Shown one piece after another: positions 19,261-28,067 of a stretch of 64,000 nucleotides of DNA (position 1 is the first letter of the stretch; every line of letters starts with the position of its first letter). The stretch is taken from NCBI RefSeq assembly GCF_030687395.1, contig NZ_CP117430.1, forward strand, positions 434,001-498,000, in the 5' to 3' direction. The notes under the pieces were generated by a model. The model ran no database searches and was not told where the DNA came from. It was given only the letters and a program-made list of their open reading frames with translations. Source of the stretch: Pseudomonas wuhanensis (lineage in GTDB: Bacteria; Pseudomonadota; Gammaproteobacteria; Pseudomonadales; Pseudomonadaceae). The position numbers and the translations under genes were made by a program.

Positions 19261-19294
19261 TCCCAAAAAGGGACCGTTCGGTCCTATTTTGGGA
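19261..19294. other. Strong hairpin of unknown role
   Basis: TCCCAAAA pairs with TTTTGGGA, and inside it GGACC pairs with GGTCC around a GTTC tetraloop; only a 2x2 internal mismatch interrupts the stem. No U-run follows on the plus strand. It could be part of a small RNA, a terminator-like relic or a protein site. Confidence 0.5.
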
Positions 19295-19346
19295 CTTCTC
19301 GGTTGTTTACTCTCTGCCATGAGCTACGGGGATTGTTCTGGCCCCT

Positions 19347-19371
19347 TCGCGGGCAAGCCCGCTCCCACAGG
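19347..19371. repeat. Single REP unit
   Basis: One unpaired REP core (TCGCGGGCAAGCCCGCTCCC) occurs here without the usual inverted partner. It lies 26 bp before repeat A copy 3 in the region upstream of mdcA. Confidence 0.85.
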
Positions 19372-19396
19372 TCTTGTGGGTGGCTCAGGATTCGCT

Positions 19397-19505
19397 GATC
19401 GTTCCCACGCTCTGCGTGGGAATGCCTCAACGGACGCTCCGCGTTCGGCTTTTTGGGACGCAGAGCGTCCCGGGCTGCATTCCCACGCGGAGCGTGGGAA
19501 CGATC
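19397..19505. repeat. Palindromic repeat family A, copy 3
   Basis: This 109-bp copy has the terminal dyad GATCGTTCCCACGC / GCGTGGGAACGATC and the inner GGACGCTCCGCG / GACGCAGAGCGTCC arms. Unlike the other copies it sits in a 5' region, about 118 bp before the mdcA start. Confidence 0.92.
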
Positions 19506-19526
19506 ATGAGACTCCATAACCAACCA

Positions 19527-19541
19527 TTACCCTGACCGTAA
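19527..19541 (+). promoter_or_regulatory. Candidate operator upstream of mdcA
   Basis: The dyad TTAC-N7-GTAA lies 82 bp before the mdcA ATG, a usual distance for a LysR-type activator site. The likely binder is MdcR, encoded at the far end of the cluster. The match is short, so this is a weak call. Confidence 0.3.
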
Positions 19542-19622
19542 CAATCCAACACGCTGCTTGATTGATGCCCCCCACCCAACACTCCTAAGGTGACCCCACG
19601 ACAGCGAACCCGTGGAGTGGTC

Positions 19623-21293
19623 ATGACAACAACAATATCCCCCGACTCGCGATGGACGCGGCGGCGCAGCGAAAAGCAGCGGCGTCTCGAGCTGGTGAAG
19701 GGGCTTGCCGACGGTGTGGTGCTGCCCACCGACAAGATCGTTGCGGCGCTGGAGGCGTTGATTCTGCCCGGCGACCGTGTGGTGCTGGAGGGCAATAACC
19801 AGAAGCAGGCGGATTTCCTGTCTCGCTCCCTGGCCAAGGCCGATCCGGGCAAGCTGCATGACTTGCACATGATCATGCCCAGCGTCGGGCGTTCCGAGCA
19901 CCTGGACCTGTTCGAGCGCGGCATCGCGCGCAAGCTCGACTTCTCGTTCGCCGGCACCCAAAGCCTGCGCATCAGCCAGTTGCTCGAAGATGGCCTGCTG
20001 GAAATCGGCGCGATCCACACCTACATCGAGCTCTATGCGCGGCTGGTGGTGGACTTGATCCCCAACGTCGTACTCTCGGCCGGTTTCATGGCCGACCGTG
20101 CCGGCAACATTTACACCGGCCCAAGCACCGAAGACACGCCCGCGTTGATCGAACCAGCGGCCTTCAGTGACGGCATCGTCATCGTCCAGGTCAATCAATT
20201 GGTGGACGATGTCAGCGACCTGCCTCGCGTGGATATCCCCGCGTCCTGGGTCGACTTCGTGGTAGTGGCCGACAAGCCGTTCTACATCGAGCCGCTGTTC
20301 ACCCGCGACCCTCGGCACATCAAGCCTGTGCACGTGTTGATGGCGATGATGGCGATCCGCGGGATCTACGAAAAACACAACGTTCAGTCGCTCAACCACG
20401 GCATCGGTTTCAACACCGCCGCCATCGAATTGATCCTGCCGACTTACGGCGAGTCCCTCGGCCTCAAGGGTAAGATCTGCCGCAACTGGACGCTTAATCC
20501 GCACCCGACCCTGATCCCGGCCATCGAAAGTGGTTGGGTCGAAAGCGTGCATTGCTTCGGCACTGAACTGGGCATGGAAAACTACATCGCCGCCCGGCCT
20601 GATGTGTTCTTCACCGGGCGCGATGGTTCCCTGCGTTCCAACCGGATGTTTTGCCAACTGGCCGGGCAATACGCAGTGGACCTGTTCATCGGCGCGACGT
20701 TGCAAGTGGATGGCGACGGTCATTCCTCCACCGTGACTCGCGGTCGTCTGGCCGGTTTCGGTGGCGCGCCGAACATGGGCCACGACCCGCGCGGTCGCCG
20801 CCATGGCACGCCGGCCTGGCTCGATATGCGTCACGACGATGCGCCCGAAGCGTTGCTGGAGCGCGGCAAGAAACTCGTGGTGCAGATGGTCGAGACCTTC
20901 CAGGAGGGCGGCAAACCGACCTTCGTCGAAACCCTCGACGCGGTGGAGGTGGCGAAGAAAAGCGGCATGCCGTTGGCGCCGATCATGATCTATGGCGACG
21001 ACGTCACCCACCTGCTCACTGAGGAAGGCATCGCCTATTTGTACAAGGCCCGTTCCCTCGAAGAACGTCAGGCGATGATCGCGGCCGTGGCCGGGGTGAC
21101 CGCCATCGGCCTGCGCCATAACCCCAAAGACACCGCGCGCATGCGCCGCGAAGGCCTTATCGCCTTGCCCGAAGACCTCGGCATCCGCCGTACCGACGCC
21201 ACCCGTGAGTTGCTCGCAGCGAAAAGCGTGGCCGATCTGGTGGAGTGGTCCGGTGGCCTCTACAACCCGCCCGCAAAGTTCAGGAGCTGGTAA
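19623..21293 (+). CDS. mdcA: Malonate decarboxylase alpha subunit (acetyl-S-ACP:malonate ACP transferase)
   Basis: MdcA exchanges the acetyl group on the acyl carrier subunit for malonate at the start of each catalytic cycle. The 556-residue protein has family segments [20 protein letters not shown] near the start, [40 protein letters not shown] and [20 protein letters not shown], typical of this CoA-transferase-like subunit. ATG 19623 follows GGAG by a few bases. Its TAA overlaps the mdcB ATG by one base (TAATG). It is the first gene of the mdc operon for growth on malonate. Confidence 0.97.
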   Translation: MTTTISPDSRWTRRRSEKQRRLELVKGLADGVVLPTDKIVAALEALILPGDRVVLEGNNQKQADFLSRSLAKADPGKLHDLHMIMPSVGRSEHLDLFERGIARKLDFSFAGTQSLRISQLLEDGLLEIGAIHTYIELYARLVVDLIPNVVLSAGFMADRAGNIYTGPSTEDTPALIEPAAFSDGIVIVQVNQLVDDVSDLPRVDIPASWVDFVVVADKPFYIEPLFTRDPRHIKPVHVLMAMMAIRGIYEKHNVQSLNHGIGFNTAAIELILPTYGESLGLKGKICRNWTLNPHPTLIPAIESGWVESVHCFGTELGMENYIAARPDVFFTGRDGSLRSNRMFCQLAGQYAVDLFIGATLQVDGDGHSSTVTRGRLAGFGGAPNMGHDPRGRRHGTPAWLDMRHDDAPEALLERGKKLVVQMVETFQEGGKPTFVETLDAVEVAKKSGMPLAPIMIYGDDVTHLLTEEGIAYLYKARSLEERQAMIAAVAGVTAIGLRHNPKDTARMRREGLIALPEDLGIRRTDATRELLAAKSVADLVEWSGGLYNPPAKFRSW

Positions 21294-22168
21294 TGCACGC
21301 ATTCAACCTGCAACCGAAACCTTTAACCCTGGCTGAGCGGCTGGCGGATCTCGCGGTGGACGCGCTGATCGACGAAGCGGATCTGTCGCCGAAACCGGCG
21401 CTGGTGGACCGTCGCGGCAATGGTGCGCACACCGATTTGCACCTCGGGCTGATGCACGCTTCGGCGTTGTCCCTGTGGCCGGCGTTCAAGGCAATGGCGG
21501 ACGCGGCCATCGAGTTTGGCGAAGTCGGTTTATCACTGCGCGAAACCGTTGGGCGGATTGGTCGTGAAGGCGAGCAAGAAATGCTCGTCACCACCAACGG
21601 CGTGAACACCCATCGTGGGGCGATCTGGGCGTTGGGTCTTTTGGTCACTGCCGTCGCGCTGGAACCTCAATCCTGTGCCGCAAGCTCAATCGCTTTGCGC
21701 GCTGCGCGCTTGGCCTTGCTCGACGACCGTTACTCGCCACGTCCTTTAAGCCACGGTGTCCAGGTCGCCCAACGCTACGGCGCACGCGGTGCTCGTGAAG
21801 AGGCGCAGCTTGGTTTCCCTGCAGTGATTCAACGCGCACTGCCGCAACTCAAGCTTAGTCGCGCCGCCGGCCACGGCGAACAGAACGCCCGGCTCGACGC
21901 CTTGCTGGCGATCATGACGACACTGTCTGACACCTGCGTGCTCTACCGCGCAGGCGAGCTTGGCCTGCACACCATGCAACTTGGCGCTCAAGCGGTGCTC
22001 GACGCCGGCGGCAGTGCCAGCCTCGCCGGTCGCCGCCGTTTGCATGAGCTGGACCAACAATTAATCGCGTTGAATGCCTCGCCCGGCGGCGCTGCGGACT
22101 TGCTCGCAGCCTGCCTGTTCATCGACCGTATCGACTCGGGCGACGGCATCTTCCAGGGAGCGTTTTGA
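21293..22168 (+). CDS. mdcB: Triphosphoribosyl-dephospho-CoA synthase MdcB
   Basis: MdcB makes 2'-(5''-triphosphoribosyl)-3'-dephospho-CoA from ATP and dephospho-CoA, the precursor of the prosthetic group on the MdcC carrier. The 291-residue CitG-like protein has the segments [40 protein letters not shown] and [15 protein letters not shown]. The ATG lies in the TAATG overlap with mdcA, and the stop overlaps the mdcC start in TGATG, so translation is coupled on both sides. Confidence 0.95.
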   Translation: MHAFNLQPKPLTLAERLADLAVDALIDEADLSPKPALVDRRGNGAHTDLHLGLMHASALSLWPAFKAMADAAIEFGEVGLSLRETVGRIGREGEQEMLVTTNGVNTHRGAIWALGLLVTAVALEPQSCAASSIALRAARLALLDDRYSPRPLSHGVQVAQRYGARGAREEAQLGFPAVIQRALPQLKLSRAAGHGEQNARLDALLAIMTTLSDTCVLYRAGELGLHTMQLGAQAVLDAGGSASLAGRRRLHELDQQLIALNASPGGAADLLAACLFIDRIDSGDGIFQGAF

Positions 22169-22467
22169 TGGAAACCTTATCCTTTGAATTCCCCGCCGGG
22201 CAGCCGCCACGGGGCAGGGCGCTGGTGGGCTGCGTGGGGTCGGGCGATCTGGAAGTGCTGATCGAGCCGGGGCTGGCGGGCAAATTGACGATCCAGGTGC
22301 AGACCTCGGTCAATGGCAGCGAACAACGCTGGCAGCATCTGTTCGCGCGGATGTTCGATGGCCAGACGCCGCCGGCGATGACGATCGATATCCACGATTT
22401 CGGCGCTACCCCCGGCGTAGTGCGCTTGCGTCTGGAACAGGGCTTTGAGGAGATCGGTCATGACTGA
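22168..22467 (+). CDS. mdcC: Malonate decarboxylase acyl carrier protein (delta subunit)
   Basis: MdcC is the 99-residue acyl carrier subunit that holds acetyl and malonyl groups on a phosphoribosyl-dephospho-CoA arm. The arm is attached to a conserved Ser, here most likely that in LVGCVGSGDLEVLIEP near residue 28. The C-terminal part (MTIDIHDFGATPGVVRLRLE) also matches the family. ATG 22168 overlaps the mdcB stop by one base; an adjacent upstream TTG is less likely. Its 3' end overlaps mdcD by 8 nt. Confidence 0.94.
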   Translation: METLSFEFPAGQPPRGRALVGCVGSGDLEVLIEPGLAGKLTIQVQTSVNGSEQRWQHLFARMFDGQTPPAMTIDIHDFGATPGVVRLRLEQGFEEIGHD

Positions 22468-23311
22468 TAGCGCAGCGCTTCTCAACAAACACAGCTTCGT
22501 CGAACTCGGCGCTCGGCAACGAGCGAAAGCCTTGCTCGACGCGGGTACTTTTCGTGAACTGCTCGACCCGTTTCAGCGGGTCATGTCGCCATGGCTCTCG
22601 CGCCAGGGCGTGGTGCCGCAAGCCGATGACGGTGTAGTGATCGCCAAAGGCAACATCGGTGGTTTGCCGGTGGTGATCGCGGCCATCGAAGGCGCGTTTC
22701 AGGGCGGCAGCCTGGGTGAGGTCGGCGGGGCGAAGATCGCCGGTGCGCTGGAATTGGCCGCCGAGGACAACCGCAAAGGCATTCCCACGCGCGCCGTGTT
22801 GCTGCTGGAAACCGGTGGCGTGCGTTTGCAGGAGGCCAATCTCGGGCTGGCGGCGATTGCCGATATTCATGCGGCGATTGTCGATTTGCGCCAGTACCAA
22901 CCGGTAGTCGGCGTGGTCGCCGGCAGCGTCGGCTGTTTTGGTGGGATGTCGATTGCCGCCGGGTTGTGCAGTTATTTGCTGGTGACCCAGGAAGCGCGCC
23001 TTGGTCTCAATGGCCCGCAGGTGATCGAGCAGGAAGCCGGGCTTGAAGAATACGACTCCCGCGATCGTCCGTTTATCTGGAGCCTGACCGGTGGCGAGCA
23101 ACGTTTCGCCAGTGGGTTGGTGGATCGCTATGTCGCTGACGACGTGGCGCAGATTCAGCAGCAGGTTAGCGAGTTGCTCCAGCAGGGTTTGCCGGCGCAG
23201 CAACGTAGCCGCCAGGCCGAATGGTTTCTGCAACGGCTGGCCAGCCTGGACGCCGAACCGCAAATCGAGCCGGCGACGGTTCGCGATCTGTATCAAGGAG
23301 AGCGCTCATGA
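22460..23311 (+). CDS. mdcD: Malonyl-S-ACP decarboxylase beta subunit
   Basis: MdcD, with MdcE, decarboxylates malonyl-ACP to acetyl-ACP and CO2. The 283-residue protein is a crotonase/carboxyltransferase-fold subunit. It carries SFVELGARQRAKALLDAGTF, GGSLGEVGGAKIAGALELA, LLETGGVRLQEANLGLAAI and VGVVAGSVGCFGGMSIAAGL, with Gly-rich oxyanion-hole turns. ATG 22460 lies within the end of mdcC (8-nt overlap), and the 3' end overlaps mdcE by 4 nt. Confidence 0.96.
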   Translation: MTDSAALLNKHSFVELGARQRAKALLDAGTFRELLDPFQRVMSPWLSRQGVVPQADDGVVIAKGNIGGLPVVIAAIEGAFQGGSLGEVGGAKIAGALELAAEDNRKGIPTRAVLLLETGGVRLQEANLGLAAIADIHAAIVDLRQYQPVVGVVAGSVGCFGGMSIAAGLCSYLLVTQEARLGLNGPQVIEQEAGLEEYDSRDRPFIWSLTGGEQRFASGLVDRYVADDVAQIQQQVSELLQQGLPAQQRSRQAEWFLQRLASLDAEPQIEPATVRDLYQGERS

Positions 23312-24111
23312 GTTCGTATTCCCTGAGAGGCTTGAACTGGTTCAACGCCTTGAGTGCCGGCGCGAAACCGGTCGAAGGTTTGCCGGCGTCGTTGAAAGTC
23401 GCTGACGGCTTGTTGGGTGGGCAGCCCGTGCGGTTTATCGCGGTGGTGGCCGATCCTGACAACCGTTTCGTCCGTGCCCGCAATGGCGAGGTCGGTTTGC
23501 TGGAAGGCTGGGGCCTGGCCAAAGCGGTGGATGACGTCATTGCCGCGGATAACGACAAACCTCAAAAACGCGCCTTGATCGCCATTGTCGATGTGCCGAG
23601 CCAGGCTTACGGCCGGCGCGAAGAAGCCCTCGGCATTCATCAGGCCCTGGCCGGTGCGGCGGACAGTTATGCCCGTGCCCGGTTGGCCGGCCACGCAGTG
23701 ATCGGTTTGCTGGTGGGTAAAGCAATGTCCGGGGCGTTTCTCGCTCATGGTTATCAGGCCAACCGGCTGATCGCGTTGCGCGATCCGGGCGTGATGGTGC
23801 ATGCGATGGGCAAGGCGTCGGCGGCGCGGGTGACCTTGCGCAGCGTCGAAGAACTGGAGGCGTTGGCCGCCAGCGTGCCGCCGATGGCGTATGACATCGA
23901 CAGCTTTGCTAGCCTGGGTTTGCTTTGGGAAACCTTGTCGGTAGAGCAGATCGAGCAGCCGACGACGGCGGATCTGGCGCGGGTGAACGAGTGTCTGGTT
24001 CAGGCGATTGAAGATGTCGAGGCCGGTCGTCGCGATTTGAGCGGCCGCTTGGGTGCGAACAATCGCGCCGCGTCGAGCAAGGTTCGCCAATTGCTGAGAG
24101 CGCAGTGGTGA
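23308..24111 (+). CDS. mdcE: Malonate decarboxylase gamma subunit
   Basis: MdcE is the 267-residue partner of MdcD in the decarboxylase heterodimer. Family segments include RGLNWFNALSAGAKPVEGLP, RALIAIVDVPSQAYGRREEA and GLLVGKAMSGAFLAHGYQAN. The ATG has AAGGAG nine bases upstream and overlaps the mdcD stop in ATGA. The C-terminus overlaps the GTG start of mdcG. It contributes the second half of the active site at the beta/gamma interface. Confidence 0.96.
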   Translation: MSSYSLRGLNWFNALSAGAKPVEGLPASLKVADGLLGGQPVRFIAVVADPDNRFVRARNGEVGLLEGWGLAKAVDDVIAADNDKPQKRALIAIVDVPSQAYGRREEALGIHQALAGAADSYARARLAGHAVIGLLVGKAMSGAFLAHGYQANRLIALRDPGVMVHAMGKASAARVTLRSVEELEALAASVPPMAYDIDSFASLGLLWETLSVEQIEQPTTADLARVNECLVQAIEDVEAGRRDLSGRLGANNRAASSKVRQLLRAQW

Positions 24112-24725
24112 ATACGTTTCTGGCCCACGACCTGCTGTGGGGGATGACCCCGGAGCAGTTGCCTGCGGATGCGCCTGCGTGGGTGGTCGAGTCGATCAGC
24201 GCGGGTCAGCCGGTGGTGGTTCGGCGTGCGATGACTGCGCCGGATCAGATTGCGGTCGGGGTGCGCGGACGCTTGCGCGAGCAGCGTTATGCAACGTCGA
24301 TGGCGATCACGGCGATTTCACGTCGGGTAAGGCCGGAAGAGCTGTGTCATGTCGAGACGACTCGGGATCTGCCGGCCCTGCGAGCGCTGGCGCAATTGCG
24401 ACCAATGCTCGACACCTGCGATTGGGTGTGGGGTGTCAGCGGCAGCGCCGGGTTTGAATTGGCCAGCGGTTTTGCGGCGTTGCATGAGCGTAGCGATCTC
24501 GATTTGATCCTGCGTACTCCGCAACCGCTGAGCCGACTTCAAGCGCAAGAATTGGTGACGCTTCTCGGCACCGCTGAGTGCCAGGTGGACATGCAGTTGC
24601 AGACGCCCTACGGCGCTGTTGCTCTGCGCGAATGGGCCGGTCCTTCACATCGGGTTTTACTCAAAAACGCCAATCAAGCGTGTCTGGTCAGCGATCCGTG
24701 GAACCCACAGGAGCAAGCAGCGTGA
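24108..24725 (+). CDS. mdcG: Phosphoribosyl-dephospho-CoA transferase (holo-ACP synthase) MdcG
   Basis: MdcG transfers the prosthetic group made by MdcB onto the Ser of MdcC. The 205-residue protein shows a nucleotidyltransferase-type motif GVSGSAGFELASGF followed by ERSDLDLIL, whose Asp residues should bind metal. The start is a GTG at 24108 overlapping the mdcE stop in GTGA; a second GTG three bases earlier is possible. The stop overlaps the mdcH GTG in the same way. Confidence 0.93.
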   Translation: MNTFLAHDLLWGMTPEQLPADAPAWVVESISAGQPVVVRRAMTAPDQIAVGVRGRLREQRYATSMAITAISRRVRPEELCHVETTRDLPALRALAQLRPMLDTCDWVWGVSGSAGFELASGFAALHERSDLDLILRTPQPLSRLQAQELVTLLGTAECQVDMQLQTPYGAVALREWAGPSHRVLLKNANQACLVSDPWNPQEQAA

Positions 24726-25633
24726 GCAGCTTGTTGGTGTTCCCCGGCCAGGGCGCGCAGCAACCGGGCATGCTCCATCGTTTGCCTCGGGAAACGGTTA
24801 ACGAAGCAAGTGAAGTCCTCGGTGAAGACGCTTTGCTTTTTGACTCCGCCGAGGCGTTGCAGTCGACGAGGGCGGTTCAGCTATGCCTGCTGATTGCCGG
24901 AGTTGCCGCTTCACGTCAGTTAGCAATGGCGCCGGATTACGTGGCCGGATTGTCCATCGGTGCTTATCCGGCAGCGGTGATCGCGGGGGCCTTGAGCTTC
25001 AGCGATGCGCTGCATCTGGTCAGCCTGCGCGGTGAACTGATGCAGCAGGCTTATCCTCAGGGCTACGGGATGACGGCGATCATCGGTCTGGAACTGGCGA
25101 CGGTGGAAGGGTTGCTGGCGCAGGTTCACAGCGTCGACACACCAGTCTATCTGGCCAATATCAACGCCGATAACCAGATGGTCATCGCTGGCAGCGATGG
25201 TGCGATGAAAGCCGTTGCCGAGTTGGCGAAAGGGTGTGGCGCCGGGCTGGCCAAGCGTCTGGCGGTCAGCGTGCCGTCCCATTGCCCGCTGTTGGAAACA
25301 CCGGCGAAAACCCTGGCCGAAGCCTTCGCCAAGGTGCAATTGAAAACGCCGACGCTGGGTTATCTGAGCGGCAGCCGCGCCCGGCCTGTCACCCAGCCCG
25401 ACGCCTTGCGCGACGACCTGGCCTTCAACATGTGCCGCGTGGTGGATTGGCGCGGCACGGTGCAAAGCGCTTACGAGCGTGGCGTACGCCTACAGATCGA
25501 ACTGCCGCCCGGTGCGGTGTTGACCGGGCTGGCGCGCCGGGTGTTCGAGCAAGGCACCGTGATTGCCTTCGACGGTGCGCGGCTCGATACCTTGCAGGCG
25601 CTGTTGCGTGAGGAGGGAAGCCGACAACCCTAG
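24722..25633 (+). CDS. mdcH: Malonyl-CoA:ACP transacylase (epsilon subunit) MdcH
   Basis: MdcH primes the carrier by loading malonyl from malonyl-CoA. The 303-residue FabD-like protein begins VSSLLVFPGQGAQQPGMLHR. It has the nucleophile elbow GLSIGAYPAA (Ser, with Leu where FabD usually has His) and the His region VSVPSHCPLL. The GTG start at 24722 overlaps the mdcG stop; the frame further upstream lies within mdcG and is rejected. It is the last catalytic gene of the operon, 66 bp before mdcL. Confidence 0.95.
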   Translation: MSSLLVFPGQGAQQPGMLHRLPRETVNEASEVLGEDALLFDSAEALQSTRAVQLCLLIAGVAASRQLAMAPDYVAGLSIGAYPAAVIAGALSFSDALHLVSLRGELMQQAYPQGYGMTAIIGLELATVEGLLAQVHSVDTPVYLANINADNQMVIAGSDGAMKAVAELAKGCGAGLAKRLAVSVPSHCPLLETPAKTLAEAFAKVQLKTPTLGYLSGSRARPVTQPDALRDDLAFNMCRVVDWRGTVQSAYERGVRLQIELPPGAVLTGLARRVFEQGTVIAFDGARLDTLQALLREEGSRQP

Positions 25634-25699
25634 ATCACCGACTCAGGCTGCGAACTACAAAAACAACAATTCCGACGATGCACTTTGAGGACTACAGCA

Positions 25700-26116
25700 A
25701 TGATTATTTACGGTGTGGCGCTGTTGGCGATCTGTACGCTGGCAGGGGTGATCATGGGTGACATGCTTGGCGCGTTGCTGGGCGTGAAGTCCAATGTCGG
25801 CGGGGTCGGGATCGCAATGATCCTGCTGATTTGCGCGCGGTTGTGGATGCACAAACGCGGCGGCATGACCAAGGATTGCGAGATGGGCGTCGGCTTCTGG
25901 GGCGCCATGTACATTCCGGTGGTGGTGGCGATGGCCGCGCAACAGAACGTCGTTACCGCTCTGCACGGCGGCCCGGTGGCGGTGTTGGCGGCGATCGGTT
26001 CGGTGGTGCTCTGCGGCTGCACCATTGCCCTGATCAGCCGGACCCACAAAGGCGAACCCTTGCCCGATGAACCTGCGGACATAACGCCGGTTGGCGCACC
26101 GGCAGGAGGTCGCTGA
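25700..26116 (+). CDS. mdcL: Malonate transporter subunit MdcL/MadL
   Basis: This 138-residue membrane protein has four hydrophobic segments and begins MIIYGVALLAICTLAGVIMG. It includes ALLGVKSNVGGVGIAMILLI and WGAMYIPVVVAMAAQQNVV, which match MadL, the small subunit of the two-part malonate carrier. The ATG at 25700 is preceded by GAGG. The next gene, the MadM-type subunit, starts 1 bp after the stop, so they form one transport unit. Confidence 0.94.
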   Translation: MIIYGVALLAICTLAGVIMGDMLGALLGVKSNVGGVGIAMILLICARLWMHKRGGMTKDCEMGVGFWGAMYIPVVVAMAAQQNVVTALHGGPVAVLAAIGSVVLCGCTIALISRTHKGEPLPDEPADITPVGAPAGGR

Positions 26117-26117
26117 T

Positions 26118-26882
26118 ATGTGGGAACTCATCGAGAAAGGTCTGGAACATAACGGTCTGATCACGGCGTTCGCGTTCGTTGGCGTGATCATGTGGGTGTC
26201 GGTGGTGTTGTCCAAACGCCTGACCTTCGGACGAATTCACGGCTCGGCGATTGCCATCGTCATAGGCCTGGTGCTGGCCTGGGTCGGCGGCACCATGACC
26301 GGTGGGCAAAAAGGCCTGGCGGACCTGACGCTGTTTTCCGGCATTGGTTTGATGGGCGGCGCGATGTTGCGTGACTTCGCCATTGTCGCCACCGCGTTCG
26401 AGGTGCAGGCCACCGAAGCGAAAAAGGCCGGGATGATTGGCGTCATCGCACTGCTGCTGGGCACGATTCTGCCGTTCATTGTCGGGGCGAGCATGGCCTG
26501 GGTGTTCGGTTATCGCGATGCGATCAGCATGACCACCATTGGCGCAGGCGCGGTGACCTACATCGTCGGGCCAGTGACCGGGGCAGCGATCGGTGCCACG
26601 TCCGATGTGATGGCGTTGTCGATTGCCACCGGGCTGATCAAGGCGATTCTGGTGATGGTCGGTACGCCAATGGCGGCGCGCTGGATGGGACTGGATAACC
26701 CGCGCTCGGCGATGGTGTTTGGCGGGTTGGCCGGGACTGTCAGCGGTGTGACCGCCGGGTTGGCGGCGACGGATCGGCGGTTGGTGCCGTATGGCGCGCT
26801 GACGGCGACGTTCCACACCGGGCTTGGGTGCTTGCTTGGGCCTTCGTTGCTGTACTTCATTGTTCGCGGAATTGTCGGCTGA
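26118..26882 (+). CDS. mdcM: Malonate transporter subunit MdcM/MadM
   Basis: This 254-residue polytopic membrane protein is the large subunit of the malonate importer. It begins MWELIEKGLEHNGLITAFAF, and family segments include SAIAIVIGLVLAWVGGTMTG, GAMLRDFAIVATAFEV and GAVTYIVGPVTGAAIGATSD. About eight transmembrane helices are visible. AGGAGG about 10 bases upstream supports ATG 26118. The stop is two bases before repeat A copy 4. It probably imports malonate with Na+ or H+, as MadLM does in Malonomonas. Confidence 0.95.
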   Translation: MWELIEKGLEHNGLITAFAFVGVIMWVSVVLSKRLTFGRIHGSAIAIVIGLVLAWVGGTMTGGQKGLADLTLFSGIGLMGGAMLRDFAIVATAFEVQATEAKKAGMIGVIALLLGTILPFIVGASMAWVFGYRDAISMTTIGAGAVTYIVGPVTGAAIGATSDVMALSIATGLIKAILVMVGTPMAARWMGLDNPRSAMVFGGLAGTVSGVTAGLAATDRRLVPYGALTATFHTGLGCLLGPSLLYFIVRGIVG

Positions 26883-26884
26883 CT

Positions 26885-26990
26885 GATCGTTCCCACGCTC
26901 CGCGTGGGAATGCAGCCCGGGACGCTCCGCGTCCCAAAGCGGACGCAGAGCGTCCATTGATTCATTCCCACGCAGAGCGTGGGAACGATC
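26885..26990. repeat. Palindromic repeat family A, copy 4
   Basis: This 106-bp nested palindrome lies exactly between the convergent mdcM and mdcR. It starts two bases after the mdcM stop, and its last two bases are part of the mdcR stop codon (minus-strand TGA, 26989-26991). Confidence 0.93.
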
Positions 26991-27909
26991 ATTGGGTGGC
27001 CTGCCGATTGGCATACATCCGACACTCCGCCAACAACGCCAGCAAATTCGGGTCACGCTCCTTGGCCTTCAGAAACACCACGCCAATGTGCTGCTGCAAC
27101 CGGTACTTTTCCTGCAATGGGATCAGCTTCACCCGGTTCTCATACACCGCCGCAATCCTTCCCGGCAGCAACGCATAACCCACCCCGGAGCTGACCATGC
27201 TCAGCAGGGTGAAGATGTCGTTGACCTGCATCGCCACCTTCGGCTCGAACCCCGCCTGCTTGAACACCCGAATACCGTCCTGGTGCGTGGCGAAGCCTTG
27301 GGTCAAGGTGATGAATGTCTCGTCACGCACCTCGGCCAGATCGACTTCGGCCCGCTGGGCAAAGGGCGAGTCAGCCGGGGTGGCGAGGAAGATGTCATCG
27401 GAAAACAGCGGAATCTGTTCACAGTCCGGGTCGTTGACGCTGTCGTCCAGCGACACCAGGATCGCGTCGACTTCCATGTTCTTGAGCTTGTACAACAGGT
27501 CGATGTTCGAGCCCAGGATCAGGTCGATATTGAGTTCACTGCGGCGGATTTTCAGGCCCATGATCAGCTGCGGCACGGTCTTCACCGTCAGTGAATACAG
27601 TGACCCAAGCTTGAAACGCTCAGCCGAGAACCCGGCGGCTTCGCGGGTCAGGCGCACGCTTTCGAGCACGTCCTGGATCAGCTTCTGCGCGCGCTCTTCC
27701 AGCACATAAGCGCTTTCGAGTGGGGTCAGGTTGCGGCCTTCGTGTTTGAATAGCGGGCAACGCAGGGCACTTTCCAGAGAGTGGATGGCGCGGTGCACGC
27801 TGACGTTGCTGGTTTGCAACTCGGCGGCGGCGCGGGCCAGGTTGCCGGTGCGCATGAAGGCCAGGAACACCTCGAGTTTTTTCAGGGTCAACTCTTCATC
27901 GATCAGCAT
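26989..27909 (-). CDS. mdcR: LysR-type regulator of the malonate operon, MdcR
   Basis: This 306-residue LysR-family regulator starts MLIDEELTLKKLEVFLAFMR. Its N-terminal winged helix-turn-helix covers about residues 9-68 (GNLARAAAELQTSNVSVHRAIHSLESALR) and a C-terminal substrate-binding domain follows. Its place at the end of mdcABCDEGHLM, convergent with mdcM, matches MdcR, which activates mdc genes in the presence of malonate. The ATG at 27909 fits LysR N-termini; 31 extra upstream residues are rejected. Confidence 0.9.
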   Translation of the reverse strand: MLIDEELTLKKLEVFLAFMRTGNLARAAAELQTSNVSVHRAIHSLESALRCPLFKHEGRNLTPLESAYVLEERAQKLIQDVLESVRLTREAAGFSAERFKLGSLYSLTVKTVPQLIMGLKIRRSELNIDLILGSNIDLLYKLKNMEVDAILVSLDDSVNDPDCEQIPLFSDDIFLATPADSPFAQRAEVDLAEVRDETFITLTQGFATHQDGIRVFKQAGFEPKVAMQVNDIFTLLSMVSSGVGYALLPGRIAAVYENRVKLIPLQEKYRLQQHIGVVFLKAKERDPNLLALLAECRMYANRQATQ

Positions 27910-28067
27910 GGGCCAGACTCTTATTCGAATCGTTCGATTGTGCCCAATTGGCTGACGTTTGGCTCGATGGCTTTTTGTAGGAGCGGCGCTATACGGAAAC
28001 ATTGCGCTTTTAACCTTGAGGCCTGAGCCTTGCGCGATGCGGCAATGAATTTTGAGGTGAGCAACGC

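Larger units (their letters stand above)
18850..19622. other. 773-bp intergenic region with no gene
   Basis: No credible coding frame is visible between the DUF6124 start and mdcA. The region holds a dyad CTGTAGG...CCTACAG (19144-19191), a strong hairpin at 19261-19294, a lone REP unit at 19347-19371, repeat A copy 3, and the mdcA promoter region with a dyad at 19527-19541. Confidence 0.7.

Noticed and set aside
19253..19519. 88-codon frame upstream of mdcA
   Set aside because: It is made mainly of translated REP and repeat A sequence and has no Shine-Dalgarno.
19527..21302. 591-codon minus-strand frame opposite mdcA
   Set aside because: It is antisense to a well-supported operon gene and has no recognisable domain.
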